Assembly (NCBI GenBank): GCA_963705545.1
Contig: CAVPJX010000004.1
Coordinates: 310,001 to 374,000 of the forward strand
Length of the DNA: 64,000 nucleotides
Direction of reading: 5' to 3'
From: DATBLY01 sp963705545
GTDB taxonomy: Bacteria > Actinomycetota > UBA4738 > HRBIN12
Shown here: positions 53,082 to 62,104 of the stretch, piece after piece
How the letters are laid out: each line of letters starts with the position of its first letter
Numbering within the stretch: position 1 is the first letter of the stretch
Notes under the pieces: model-generated
Told to the model about the DNA's origin: nothing
The model's input: only the letters and a program-made list of their open reading frames with translations
Databases searched by the model: none
Position numbers and translations under genes: made by a program

Positions 53082-53858
53082 TCAGTCCTCGGGCGTCACG
53101 TACGCGGCCGTGATGCCGCCGTCCACGATCAGCGAGGCCCCGGTCATGAACGAGGAGTCGTCGCTCGCCAGGAACAGCGCAGCCTTCGCGAGCTCCTCCG
53201 CCCGCCCGAGGCGCCCCATCGGGATGTGGACGAGCCGTCGCTGCCGCCGGGCCGGGTCGGAGAGGAGCTCGGCGAGCAGGGGCGTGTCGATCGGCCCGGG
53301 GCAGAGCGCGTTGCAGCGGATCCCCTTCCGCGCGTACTCGACCGCGATCTCCCGCGTCATCGCGAGGACCGCCCCCTTCGACGCGGTGTAGGAGGTCTGG
53401 GACGTCGCCGCCCCCATCCACGCGACGAACGAGGCCACGTTGATGATCGAGCCGCCGCCGGAGTCGATCATCGCCGGGATCCCGTACTTGCAGCCGAACG
53501 CGACGCCTTTGACGTTGATCCCCAGGACCAGGTCCCAGGTCGCCTCGGTGTTCGTGTGCACGGAACCGTCGTCGTTCGGCATCACGCCGGCGTTGTTGTA
53601 CAGGATGTCGAGCCCGCCGAAGGCCTCCACGGCGGCCGCCACCATGGCCTCGGCGTCCGCTTCCTTCGAGACGTCCGCGTGCACGTAGCGCGCCTCGCCC
53701 CCATCCCCACGGATCTCGGCCGCCGTCGCTTCCCCCGGCTCGTCGGCGACGTCCGTGAGCACGATCTTCGCCCCCTCGGACGCGAACAGCCGCGAGGCGA
53801 CCTTGCCCATGCCGCTCGCGCCACCGGTGATGAGCGCGACCTTGCCTTCCAGACGCAT
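53082..53858 (-). CDS. Short-chain dehydrogenase/reductase
   Basis: A 258-residue classical SDR: T-G-G-A-S-G-M-G cofactor loop, D-V after strand 2, Y-N-N-A-G, catalytic S in I-N-V-A-S, and Y-T-A-S-K. The C-terminal G-A-S-L-I-V-D-G-G is usual for the family. NAD is preferred by the acidic residue after strand 2. It likely oxidises an alcohol or hydroxy intermediate. ATG 53858 has AGGAGG 6 nt upstream. It is transcribed divergently from the aldehyde dehydrogenase. Confidence 0.85.
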   Translation of the reverse strand: MRLEGKVALITGGASGMGKVASRLFASEGAKIVLTDVADEPGEATAAEIRGDGGEARYVHADVSKEADAEAMVAAAVEAFGGLDILYNNAGVMPNDDGSVHTNTEATWDLVLGINVKGVAFGCKYGIPAMIDSGGGSIINVASFVAWMGAATSQTSYTASKGAVLAMTREIAVEYARKGIRCNALCPGPIDTPLLAELLSDPARRQRRLVHIPMGRLGRAEELAKAALFLASDDSSFMTGASLIVDGGITAAYVTPED

Positions 53859-53949
53859 CCTGTCCCTCCTCGGCGACGCGACGAACGACCCGCGAAGCGT
53901 ACGCATCCAGCCGGGTGGCGTCCGCTTCCGGTCCAGCCGAGCGTTCCAC

Positions 53950-53955
53950 TACGCT
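53950..53955 (+). promoter_or_regulatory. -10 box (aldehyde dehydrogenase)
   Basis: TACGCT lies 30 nt before GTG 53986, which is preceded by the ribosome site GGGGAGGGG; a short leader rather than leaderless. Confidence 0.45.
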
Positions 53956-53985
53956 CGGTGCATCCAGGTGCGAAGGGGAGGGGAC

Positions 53986-55416
53986 GTGACCGAGCTGTTG
54001 GTCCTGGCCGGGGAGCGCACGGCGGCCGCCGGCGGGGAGACGATGCAGGTGATCGAACCGGCCACGGCGGTGCCGATGGCCGAGGTCGCACGGGCCGGCC
54101 CGGAGGACGCCGACCGCGCCGTGGCCGTGGCCCTCGAAGCGTTCGAGACCGGTACGTGGCCACGGACGAGCGCGCGTGAGCGCGGCCGCGTCCTGACGAA
54201 GGCGTCGTTCCTGATCCGCGACCGACAGGAGGAGCTGGCTCGGCTCGAGGCCCGCAACGGCGGCAAGCCGATCGCGGCGGCCCGCGGGGAGATCGATCTG
54301 GTCGCCAACGTCTTCGAGTACTGGGGCGGGGCCGCGAACAAGATCTTCGGGGAGACGATCCCGATCGTCCCCCCCGGGATCGACGTGACCCTCCGCGAGC
54401 CGGTCGGCGTGTGTGTGCTGATCACCCCGTGGAACTTCCCGGCGGCGATCGGCTCGTGGAAGATCGCGCCGTCGCTCGCGTGCGGGAACACGGCCATCGT
54501 CAAGCCCGCGAGCCAGACGCCCCTGACGACCCTCGCGCTGGCGGACATCCTGCGAGAGGCGGGGCTCCCCGACGGGGCGCTCTCGGTCCTGCCGGGTCCG
54601 GGCGCGACCGTGGCCGGCGCCCTGATCGCCGATCCTCGGGTCTCGAAGATCGGCTTCACGGGCTCGACCGAGGTGGGGACGCGGGTGATGCAGGCCGCCG
54701 CGCCGAACATCACCCGGGTGTCGCTCGAGCTCGGCGGCAAGTCCGCGAACGTGATCTTCGCCGATGCGGATCTCGATGTCTGCGTCGAGAAGTCGGTGTG
54801 GTCGGTGTTCGACAACGCGGGCCAAGACTGCTGCGCGCGATCGCGAGCGTTCGTCCAGCGGCCGATCTACGACGAGTTCGTCGAGCGCTTCGCGAAGCGC
54901 ACGGGCTCGATCGCCGTGGGGGAGCCCCTCGACGACGCCACGGAGATGGGTCCGCTGATCTCCGAGGATCAGCGGAAGACCTCGCTCGACTACCTGGGGA
55001 TCGGGCTCGACGAGGGCGCCCGGCACGTGACCGGCGGGGACGTCCCCGACGGGTCCGGGTTCTTCATGAGGCCCGCCGTGCTCGCCGACGTGGACAACGG
55101 CTGGCGCGTCGCGCAGGAGGAGATCTTCGGCCCCGTGGCGTGCGTGATCCCCTTCGACGCCGAGGACGAGGCGATCCGCATGGCGAACGACTCGCCGTAC
55201 GGTCTCTCGGGGTCGGTCTGGACACGGGACATCGGCCGGGCGATCCGCGTGTCGAAGGGGATCCGGACCGGCGTGATCAGCGTGAACTCCGCGTCGAGCG
55301 TGCACACCGAGGCCCCGTTCGGTGGGTACAAGCGCAGCGGGATGGGCCGCGAGATGGGCATGCACGCCGCGAACCTGTACACCGAGGTGAAGAACATCTA
55401 CTTCTCCCAGGAGTGA
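53986..55416 (+). CDS. Aldehyde dehydrogenase
   Basis: A 476-residue NAD(P)-dependent aldehyde dehydrogenase: catalytic Asn in T-P-W-N-F-P, Glu in L-E-L-G-G-K-S-A-N, Cys in N-A-G-Q-D-C-C-A-R-S-R, and G-F-T-G-S-T-E-V-G in the cofactor site. It fits the PuuC/gamma-aminobutyraldehyde or betaine-aldehyde type. In this region it likely oxidises the aldehyde formed from a glutamylated amine or its alcohol. GTG start with GGGGAGGGG upstream. Confidence 0.88.
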   Translation: MTELLVLAGERTAAAGGETMQVIEPATAVPMAEVARAGPEDADRAVAVALEAFETGTWPRTSARERGRVLTKASFLIRDRQEELARLEARNGGKPIAAARGEIDLVANVFEYWGGAANKIFGETIPIVPPGIDVTLREPVGVCVLITPWNFPAAIGSWKIAPSLACGNTAIVKPASQTPLTTLALADILREAGLPDGALSVLPGPGATVAGALIADPRVSKIGFTGSTEVGTRVMQAAAPNITRVSLELGGKSANVIFADADLDVCVEKSVWSVFDNAGQDCCARSRAFVQRPIYDEFVERFAKRTGSIAVGEPLDDATEMGPLISEDQRKTSLDYLGIGLDEGARHVTGGDVPDGSGFFMRPAVLADVDNGWRVAQEEIFGPVACVIPFDAEDEAIRMANDSPYGLSGSVWTRDIGRAIRVSKGIRTGVISVNSASSVHTEAPFGGYKRSGMGREMGMHAANLYTEVKNIYFSQE

Positions 55417-55429
55417 CGGGAGGGACGCG

Positions 55430-56419
55430 ATGGGGTCGTGGCGTTCGGCGCTGAACGGCGACCCCCTCCCGTGGCTGCTCGAGCCCGACACGCCGGCGGT
55501 ACGCCACCGTGCGCTCGTCCAACTGGTGGGCGAACCGGAGGACGCGCCGGTCGTCCGGCGGGCTCGCGCGGCCGCGATGCGCACCGCGCCGATCGCCTCG
55601 ATCCTCGAGGCGCAGGATCCGGAGGGGTTCTGGGTGAAGCCCGGGAGCGGCTACTCGCCGAAGTACACGGGCACCGTGTGGTCCCTGATCTTCCTCGACC
55701 AGATGGGCGCGGATCCCGCCGACCGTCGGATCGCGCGCGCCTGCGGCTACGTCCTCGAGCACGCGCAGGCTCCGAACGGCGGCTTCGGCTGGCAGCCGAC
55801 GAACAGCACCGTCGTCCACTGCCTGAACGGCAACCTGCTCCGCGCCCTGCTCGGGTTCGGATGGTTCGAGGACCCGAGGGTCCGGTCGGCGATCGAGTGG
55901 GAGGCGCGCGCGATCACCGGCGAGGGGTTCGAGGGCTATCACCCCTGGGCCACGTCCGCCCCCGGCTTCGGCTGCGGGATCAACGGGGGGCTGCCCTGCG
56001 GCTGGGGCGCGATCAAGGCGCTCCGGGGGTTGGCGCGCGTGCCGCCCAGGCGGCGGACCGCGGTGGTCCGGCTCGCGATCCGCGAAGGGACGGCGTTCCT
56101 GCTGTCGCGAGACCCCGCCGTGGCCGACTACCCGACGAACACCGCCGTGAGCCGCAACTGGTTCAGGCTGGGGTTCCCATCGGGATACGTGGCCGACGTG
56201 CTGCAGGACCTGGAGGTCCTCACCGAGCTCGGCCTGGCGCGCGATCCGCGGCTGCACCATGCGATCGAGCTCGTCCTCGCGAAGCAGGACGCACACGGCC
56301 GGTGGAGGAACGAGCACGCCTACCCGCGCAAGACCTGGGGGGAGATCGAACGCCAGGGCCGGCCGAGCAAGTGGGTGACGCTCCGAGCCTGCGCCGTCCT
56401 TCGGGCCGCCCTGCGATGA
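55430..56419 (+). CDS. Alpha/alpha-toroid protein (terpene-cyclase/prenyltransferase-like fold)
   Basis: A 329-residue protein with repeated Q-D-x-x-G-x-W-like elements (E-A-Q-D-P-E-G-F-W, A-P-N-G-G-F-G-W, K-Q-D-A-H-G-R-W) that recall squalene-hopene-cyclase QW motifs. It lacks the DxDD cyclase acid motif, so cyclase activity is unlikely. Related entries are often mislabelled as nitrogen fixation proteins. It lies 13 nt after the aldehyde dehydrogenase with GGGAGGGAC upstream of its ATG; function unknown. Confidence 0.65.
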   Translation: MGSWRSALNGDPLPWLLEPDTPAVRHRALVQLVGEPEDAPVVRRARAAAMRTAPIASILEAQDPEGFWVKPGSGYSPKYTGTVWSLIFLDQMGADPADRRIARACGYVLEHAQAPNGGFGWQPTNSTVVHCLNGNLLRALLGFGWFEDPRVRSAIEWEARAITGEGFEGYHPWATSAPGFGCGINGGLPCGWGAIKALRGLARVPPRRRTAVVRLAIREGTAFLLSRDPAVADYPTNTAVSRNWFRLGFPSGYVADVLQDLEVLTELGLARDPRLHHAIELVLAKQDAHGRWRNEHAYPRKTWGEIERQGRPSKWVTLRACAVLRAALR

Positions 56420-56454
56420 CGGCGACCCGCCCTGACCGCGAAGAGGCGGGTGGG

Positions 56455-56460
56455 TAGACT
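56455..56460 (+). promoter_or_regulatory. -10 box of a leaderless promoter (greA)
   Basis: TAGACT ends 6 nt before the ATG at 56467, in the same form as for the amidotransferase gene at 48507. Confidence 0.6.
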
Positions 56461-56466
56461 CGGCCC

Positions 56467-57006
56467 ATGGTGGAACTGCCCGAGGAGCTCCGGACCCGGC
56501 CCGAGCGTAAGCCGGGACAGGAGCCGACCGCGACCCTCACGCTCGACGCATACGGCCGGTTGCGGGCCGAGCTGGAGGGCCTCGAGACGGACGGGCGCGC
56601 TCACATGTCGGAGCGGCTCAAGGCCGCGCGCGAGCACGGTGACATCCGCGAGAACGCCGAGTACGACGCGGCGAAGAACGAGCAGGGTCTGATGGAGGCG
56701 CGGATCCGGACGCTCAAGCACATGCTCCGCGATCCCGAGATCGTCGAGGCTCCGGTCGACGCGGAGGCCGTGGGCCCGGGGATGCTCGTGACGCTCCGTC
56801 CGCTCGACGAGGACGACCCCGACGACGAGACGTACCTCCTGGCGAGCCACGCCGAGGAGAAGGCGCCCGGCGCGCGGACGATCACCACGTCGTCCCCGCT
56901 GGGGAAGGCGCTGATGGGCGCCGCCCCGGAACAGGAGATCCTGTACGAAGCCCCCGGTGGGAGCTTCCGCTACGTGGTCGTCGGGTTCGCGCCACATGTC
57001 GGATAA
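56467..57006 (+). CDS. greA: Transcription elongation factor GreA
   Basis: A 179-residue GreA/GreB protein. The coiled-coil finger is recognisable from the tip motif G-D-I-R-E-N-A-E-Y-D-A-A-K, with the catalytic acidic residues D and E at the tip, followed by a C-terminal FKBP-like domain (S-P-L-G-K-A-L-M-G is the family signature). GreA rescues backtracked RNA polymerase by inducing transcript cleavage. The N-terminus is about 20 residues longer than in E. coli. Confidence 0.88.
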   Translation: MVELPEELRTRPERKPGQEPTATLTLDAYGRLRAELEGLETDGRAHMSERLKAAREHGDIRENAEYDAAKNEQGLMEARIRTLKHMLRDPEIVEAPVDAEAVGPGMLVTLRPLDEDDPDDETYLLASHAEEKAPGARTITTSSPLGKALMGAAPEQEILYEAPGGSFRYVVVGFAPHVG

Positions 57007-57026
57007 CTAGTCCGTGACAGACTAGT
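57006..57026. repeat. Palindromic element ACTAGTC-N7-GACTAGT
   Basis: Arms 57006-57012 and 57020-57026 are exact complements. Its reverse complement CTAGTCTGTCACGGACTAG differs at two bases from the element at 6032-6050. It overlaps the stop of greA and the longest start of the next gene. Confidence 0.5.
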
Positions 57027-57681
57027 GACCACGCACCGAGCGCGCATGACCCGGGAGGCACCGAAGGTCCGCGATATGCCGGCCCCGCGGAAGGCGGAGG
57101 GGGCCGCCGGCGGCGCGATGCAGCGGATCTTCAAGTGGCCGTACCGAGCGATCCTCGCGTTCCTGCTCTGGATCCGCGTCAAACCGTGGCAGCTGACCAT
57201 GTTCTCCCTGGGCCTGAACGTGGTCGTCGGCTGGTTGATCATCGAGGGCGAGTGGTTCGTCGCCGGGTGGCTCCTGTTGGTCGCGGGCCTCTGCGACGTG
57301 TTCGACGGTTCGGTCGCTCGGCAGCGTGGCGAGGATCGTCGGTCCGGCGCGTTCATGGATTCCGTCCTGGACCGGGTCTCCGACGCGATCCTGTTCTCCT
57401 GCCTGTTCTGGTCGCTCGCGGCGTCGGGGGATCGCTTCGACGCCGCGCTCGCGCTCTCCACCCTGGTCATCAGCCTGGCGGTGAGCCATACGAGGGCCGA
57501 GGCGGAGGCGGTGGGGGTCTCGCTCACGGAGGGGTTCTTCCAACGCCTCGAGCGGTTCCTCGCGCTCATGATCGGGCTGCTCGTCCCCGGCGCGATGCAG
57601 CCGGTGCTGATCGCGCTCTCGGTCCTCGGCGGGATCACGCTCCTGCAACGCGCGTGGTCCGCGCTGCGTGACGCGCGGTGA
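57025..57681 (+). CDS. CDP-alcohol phosphatidyltransferase family membrane enzyme
   Basis: A protein of up to 218 residues with about six helices. The catalytic motif D-x2-D-G-x2-A-R-x8-G-x3-D-x3-D is complete in C-D-V-F-D-G-S-V-A-R to A-F-M-D-S-V-L-D. Such enzymes make phospholipids such as phosphatidylinositol phosphate, phosphatidylglycerol phosphate or cardiolipin from CDP-diacylglycerol. The start is uncertain (GTG 57025, ATG 57046 or ATG 57076); the shortest gives the usual family N-terminus. Confidence 0.82.
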   Translation: MTTHRARMTREAPKVRDMPAPRKAEGAAGGAMQRIFKWPYRAILAFLLWIRVKPWQLTMFSLGLNVVVGWLIIEGEWFVAGWLLLVAGLCDVFDGSVARQRGEDRRSGAFMDSVLDRVSDAILFSCLFWSLAASGDRFDAALALSTLVISLAVSHTRAEAEAVGVSLTEGFFQRLERFLALMIGLLVPGAMQPVLIALSVLGGITLLQRAWSALRDAR

Positions 57682-57730
57682 CCCGTGCGCCGATAGGGTG
57701 TCTCGCAACGACCTCGAGGAGGCGACCGAG

Positions 57731-58075
57731 ATGGAGTACGTGCGCGTCGGAGCGTTGGCCGAGGTTCCCGAGGGCGAGGTGCGTGCCTACGACACCGCCG
57801 CGGGTCGCGTGTCGATCGCGCACGTGGAGCAGCGCGTGTTCGCGTTCGGCGACGAGTGCACGCACATGGGGTGTTCCCTCGCCGACGGGGAGTTCTCGGA
57901 CCGGGAGGGGACGATCGAGTGTCCCTGCCACGGGAGCGTGTTCGACGTCGAGACCGGCGAGCCGGTCGACGGTCCGGCGCAGGATCCCGTTCCGGTCTAC
58001 CCAGCGCGGGTGACCGAGGACGGCTGGGTCGAGGTCGGATCGGCGCCCGCCGGTGAGGAGGAGGCCGGCGCGTGA
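57731..58075 (+). CDS. Rieske [2Fe-2S] ferredoxin-like protein
   Basis: A 114-residue soluble Rieske domain. C-T-H-M-G-C-S and C-P-C-H-G-S-V-F provide two Cys and two His for the cluster (C-x-H-x17-C-x2-H). Small Rieske proteins of this size serve as electron carriers for oxygenases, but no oxygenase gene is adjacent. A TAGGGT box precedes the gene and GAGGAGGCG lies upstream of the ATG. Its end overlaps the start of the gnd gene by 4 nt (GTGA). Confidence 0.85.
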   Translation: MEYVRVGALAEVPEGEVRAYDTAAGRVSIAHVEQRVFAFGDECTHMGCSLADGEFSDREGTIECPCHGSVFDVETGEPVDGPAQDPVPVYPARVTEDGWVEVGSAPAGEEEAGA

Positions 58076-58974
58076 GGCTCGGCATGGTCGGCCTCGGCCG
58101 GATGGGCGGGAACATGACGGTCCGGCTGATCCGCGACGGTCACGAGGTCGTGGCGTTCGATCGCGATCCCGCGGCGGTCGAGGCCGCGGTCGAGGTGGGC
58201 GCCGATGGCGCGTCCTCGCTCGGTGAGCTGTGCGACGCGCTCTCGTCCCCCAAGGTCGTGTGGCTCATGGTTCCGGCGGGCGACATCACCGAGGCGACGA
58301 TCCGCGAGCTGGGGGGCACCCTCTCGGACGGCGACGTGATCGTCGACGGTGGGAACTCGGACTGGCGCGACTCCCTGCGGCGCGCGGAGCAGCTCGCGGC
58401 AGGCGGGATCCGACTCCTCGACTGCGGGACGAGCGGCGGGATCTGGGGGCTCGAGGCCGGGTACTGCCTGATGGTGGGCGGTACGCACGAGGCCGTCGCC
58501 CTGGTCGAACCGGCGTTCCTCGCCCTCGCGGCCCAGGAGGGGTACGCCCACGTCGGGACGTCCGGCGCGGGGCACTTCACGAAGATGGTGCACAACGCGA
58601 TCGAGTACGGGATGCTCGCCGCCTACGGCGAGGGGTTCGAGCTGCTCGCGAGCTCGACGTTCGCGATCGATCTCGAGCAGGTCTCCGGGGTCTGGCGCAA
58701 CGGCAGCGTCGTCCGTTCCTGGTTGCTCGACCTGCTCCACGACGCGCTCGAGAAGGATCCCACCCTCGACCGCGTCGACGACTGGGTGGACGACTCGGGC
58801 GAGGGCCGCTGGGCGTTGCAGGCGGCGATGGACGAAGAGGTCCCCGCCCCGATCGCGGCGCTCGCGCTGTTCGCGCGCTTCGCCTCACGCCAGGACGCTT
58901 CGTTCAGCGCGAAGGTGATCGCCGCCCTGCGCAACGAGTTCGGTGGGCACGCGATCCATCCCGACGGGGGCTGA
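58072..58974 (+). CDS. gnd: 6-phosphogluconate dehydrogenase (short GndA type)
   Basis: A 300-residue 6-phosphogluconate dehydrogenase of the short, decarboxylating form. G-L-G-R-M-G-G-N-M binds cofactor, D-G-G-N-S-D-W and S-G-G-I-W-G-L-E-A-G bind substrate, and the catalytic Lys is in G-H-F-T-K-M-V-H-N. It converts 6-phosphogluconate to ribulose 5-phosphate. The long (~480-residue) form has an extra C-terminal tail missing here, which favours NAD-using short enzymes. It precedes zwf by 4 nt, an oxidative pentose phosphate operon. Confidence 0.9.
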   Translation: MRLGMVGLGRMGGNMTVRLIRDGHEVVAFDRDPAAVEAAVEVGADGASSLGELCDALSSPKVVWLMVPAGDITEATIRELGGTLSDGDVIVDGGNSDWRDSLRRAEQLAAGGIRLLDCGTSGGIWGLEAGYCLMVGGTHEAVALVEPAFLALAAQEGYAHVGTSGAGHFTKMVHNAIEYGMLAAYGEGFELLASSTFAIDLEQVSGVWRNGSVVRSWLLDLLHDALEKDPTLDRVDDWVDDSGEGRWALQAAMDEEVPAPIAALALFARFASRQDASFSAKVIAALRNEFGGHAIHPDGG

Positions 58975-58978
58975 CCGA

Positions 58979-60415
58979 GTGGGGATCCGGCCTCGGTCTG
59001 CGTCGCCGCAGGCGATCGTGATCTTCGGCGCGTCCGGAGACCTCACCCGGCGCAAGCTCCTTCCCGCGTTCTTCCACCTGTACCTCGAGGGGCTCCTGCC
59101 CGAGCGCTTCGCGATCGTCGGGTACGCGCGGACCGTGTTCACCGACGAGGGGTTCCGCGAGATGGCCCACGACGCGATGCTCGAGCACGGGAGGCACGCG
59201 CCGGCCGGCGAGGTCTGGGCGGACTTCGCCAAGCACCTGCGGTACGTGCCCGGGGAGTTCTCCGACCGCGGCGCGATGGATCACATCGTCGAAGAGCTCG
59301 CGGAGGTCGACGACGCGCACGGGACCGAGGGGAACCGCTTCTTCTACGCCGCCACCCCCGAGGCGGCCTATCCCGACATCGTGGAGCGGATCGGCGAGTC
59401 TGGTCTGGCGCCCGGTTCCCGGATCGTGTTCGAGAAGCCCTTCGGACACGACCTGCAGAGCGCCCAGCACCTGAACGCGGTCATCCATGAGGTCTTCCAG
59501 GAGTCGCAGGTCTTCCGGATCGACCACTACCTCGGCAAGGAGACGGTGCAGAACATCCTGGCGTTCCGGTTCGCGAACGGCCTGTTCGAGCCCGTGTGGA
59601 ACCGCCGGTACCTCGACCACGTGCAGATCACGGCGGCCGAGTCGATCGGGATCGCGGGGCGCGGGGCGTTCTACGAGCAGACCGGCGCGATCCGGGACCT
59701 GATCTCGACCCACCTGTTCCAGATGATGACGTTCCTCGCGATGGAGCCGCCGGTTTCGTTCGACCCGAACCGCCTGCGGGACGAGACCGTGAAGGTCCTG
59801 CGATCGACGAACCTGTGCGACCCGCGCCGCGTCGTGCGCGGTCAGTACGAGGGCTACCGATCCGAGGAGGGCGTCTCGGACGGATCGACGGTCGAGACGT
59901 TCGCCGCGATGGAGATCGAGATCGACAACTGGCGGTGGGCGGGCGTCCCGTTCTACCTGCGGACCGGCAAGCGGCTGGCCGCGAAGGCCACGGAGATCAC
60001 CCTCAAGTTCCGCAAGGTGCCGTTCAACGTCTTCAGGGGCAGCGACATGGATCTTCCGAAGCGTGACCACCTCACGATCCGGATCCAGCCGGACGAGGGG
60101 ATGACGCTCGCGTTGAACGCGAAGCGGCCCGGGCCCGGGCTCGAGCTCGGCCGGGTCACGATGGACTTCGACTACGACCGCGAGTTCCCCACGCAGCGAC
60201 TCTCGGACGCGTACGAGACGCTCCTGTTGGGCGCGATGGAGGGTGACCACACGTTGTTCCTTCGGGAGGACGACGTCGAGCGCGCGTGGGAACTGCTCCA
60301 GCCCGTCCTGGACCTCCCAGGCTCCCCCGAGCCCTACGCGCCTGGTTCGTGGGGTCCGGCGAGCGCCGAGGCGCTGATCGCGCCACGGCGCTGGCACGTG
60401 TCGGTCGCGGAGTGA
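58979..60415 (+). CDS. zwf: Glucose-6-phosphate 1-dehydrogenase
   Basis: A 478-residue enzyme. I-F-G-A-S-G-D-L-T-R-R-K is the coenzyme loop; R-I-D-H-Y-L-G-K-E contains the active-site His/Lys signature; F-E-K-P-F-G-H-D is also conserved. It makes 6-phosphogluconolactone and reduces NADP, feeding the gnd product next to it. GTG 58979 is chosen since the GGGGG site lies upstream; a longer reading frame starts within gnd. No 6-phosphogluconolactonase gene is seen in the window. Confidence 0.92.
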   Translation: MGIRPRSASPQAIVIFGASGDLTRRKLLPAFFHLYLEGLLPERFAIVGYARTVFTDEGFREMAHDAMLEHGRHAPAGEVWADFAKHLRYVPGEFSDRGAMDHIVEELAEVDDAHGTEGNRFFYAATPEAAYPDIVERIGESGLAPGSRIVFEKPFGHDLQSAQHLNAVIHEVFQESQVFRIDHYLGKETVQNILAFRFANGLFEPVWNRRYLDHVQITAAESIGIAGRGAFYEQTGAIRDLISTHLFQMMTFLAMEPPVSFDPNRLRDETVKVLRSTNLCDPRRVVRGQYEGYRSEEGVSDGSTVETFAAMEIEIDNWRWAGVPFYLRTGKRLAAKATEITLKFRKVPFNVFRGSDMDLPKRDHLTIRIQPDEGMTLALNAKRPGPGLELGRVTMDFDYDREFPTQRLSDAYETLLLGAMEGDHTLFLREDDVERAWELLQPVLDLPGSPEPYAPGSWGPASAEALIAPRRWHVSVAE

Positions 60416-60424
60416 CCCGAGCTC

Positions 60425-61948
60425 CTACGGGATCGGGGTCGGTACCGGCGCCGGATCGGCGGCCCCGCCGCCGGTGCCCTCCGTATCGATCCCGTGCCAC
60501 GGCGGGACCTTCACGGTCCGGTCGCCCGGCGTCCCCCCCAGCCTGATCTCGCGGAGCTCGACGTTGTTGTCGGTCCGCCCCTCGTGCAGCAGCCCGAGCG
60601 GGTTCGCCTCGACGGCGATGAAGTACGTGCCGTTCCGCAGGTCGGTGATGTTGAACGACTGCCCTGGCAACCCTTGGAAGTAGGTGTCGCCCCAGCCGAC
60701 CGGCAGGACCTCGCGGACCCACAGCGCCGACGGCCCCGAACCGCAGTTCGAGCCGCCGAGCCCGATCGAGCCCGGGTTCCAGACCGCCCCAGGCGCCAGC
60801 AGGTCGATCGCGTCCGTCGGCGCGAGGCAGAACGCCTCCTTGCGGCTGACGATCGCGCTCGTCTTCGTCGCGTCGAGCAACGAGTACCTCGCGAACTGCA
60901 TGAAGTGCCAGTGCTGGTGACCCTTCCGGGGGTCCCACATCATGTCGCCCACCGACGACTTCCCGACGACCTCGCCGGACGCGTCCGTGAAGTACTGGTA
61001 GGCGTCCATCATCTCCTCGCCGGAACGGCGGAAACCCTCGACCACCATGGGCGCCGGGCCCGCGTTCCACACGGTTGCCCCGAAGTCCAGGAAGTCTCCC
61101 TGTCGGCGGTGCTCCACCGTGATGCTCCAGGCCGGGAGCGCGACGAGGTCGGGCTCCACGTCCGCGGTGGGCTGCGGGAGCGTCGGGATCTCATCGGTGC
61201 CCGCCCGCGCGGATCGGCCGTTCGGGTGGTGAGGTCCGTCGCCCTCGCACGACGGCGGGCAGCTCCCGCCACCTCCGCCTGGTTGATCGGTGACGACCTC
61301 CACCCGCACCGTGGCCCTCGCGTCGGCGGCCGGGATCGCGAACATCGTGGCGTAGCGATCGGGGATCGAGATACGCACCGTGTACACGCCATCGGGCCCC
61401 TTGATCGGATCGCCGTAGTAGGCGGTCGCGTTCGTCGCCCACCCCTCGTCGATGCCCCAGACGGTTCCGAGCGTGAACGGTGAGCCGTAGCAGTACCCGA
61501 CGTAGGTCGGGAGCTGCGGCCCCTCGTCGTTCACGCGAACCGCGCTCCCGGGGCAGAACGCGTGGTAGCGGTCCAGCACGACCTTCCCTCGCGGATCGGT
61601 GACGGTGAGATGGATGAACCGCCGCAGGCCGACGAGGCTGCGAGCCGATGAAGCGGGCAGCGCGATGTCACCACCCGCGGCGACGTGCTGCGTGACCTCC
61701 ATGGGATGGTCGTAGTCGGGTCGCTCGATCCGGATCTCGAATGGGCCGCCCGTCGACGCGACGTAGACCCCGGCGTCCAGCCACGCGCGAGGGCCGTAAC
61801 GCACGATCGTCACCGTCGGGTCGGCCGTGATCAGTCGCAGGGTCGGTCGCGTGTCGGCGGCCTGCGCCGGGGCGCTTGCGGTGGCGATCAGCGTCCCCAG
61901 CGTGATCAGCGCGACCGGCAGGGGGATCCAACGACGGGCTCGTGGCAT
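60425..61948 (-). CDS. Secreted lysyl-oxidase-like protein
   Basis: A 507-residue exported protein with a signal peptide (M-P-R-A-R-R-W, hydrophobic core, A-Q-A-A). The N-terminal half holds two beta-rich domains; the C-terminal half is a lysyl oxidase fold with the copper motif H-Q-H-W-H in G-H-Q-H-W-H-F-M-Q-F-A-R-Y-S-L. Lysyl oxidases oxidise amines outside the cell with a self-made LTQ cofactor; bacterial members are mostly uncharacterised. GAGGAGG lies 4 nt before the ATG. Confidence 0.8.
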   Translation of the reverse strand: MPRARRWIPLPVALITLGTLIATASAPAQAADTRPTLRLITADPTVTIVRYGPRAWLDAGVYVASTGGPFEIRIERPDYDHPMEVTQHVAAGGDIALPASSARSLVGLRRFIHLTVTDPRGKVVLDRYHAFCPGSAVRVNDEGPQLPTYVGYCYGSPFTLGTVWGIDEGWATNATAYYGDPIKGPDGVYTVRISIPDRYATMFAIPAADARATVRVEVVTDQPGGGGGSCPPSCEGDGPHHPNGRSARAGTDEIPTLPQPTADVEPDLVALPAWSITVEHRRQGDFLDFGATVWNAGPAPMVVEGFRRSGEEMMDAYQYFTDASGEVVGKSSVGDMMWDPRKGHQHWHFMQFARYSLLDATKTSAIVSRKEAFCLAPTDAIDLLAPGAVWNPGSIGLGGSNCGSGPSALWVREVLPVGWGDTYFQGLPGQSFNITDLRNGTYFIAVEANPLGLLHEGRTDNNVELREIRLGGTPGDRTVKVPPWHGIDTEGTGGGAADPAPVPTPIP

Positions 61949-62104
61949 GCGACCTCCTCGGATCAACCGTGGCTCGGGGACGATGCGCCCCGGCCCTCCG
62001 ACTCCCCGCGGAGGTCCCAGGTTCCACATCCGTGGACGATGGTCCCACAGCGCTCCGCGTCCGCGGTCCGATCCCGGGACTGGCGTCCCGGCTCGTTCTC
62101 CGGA

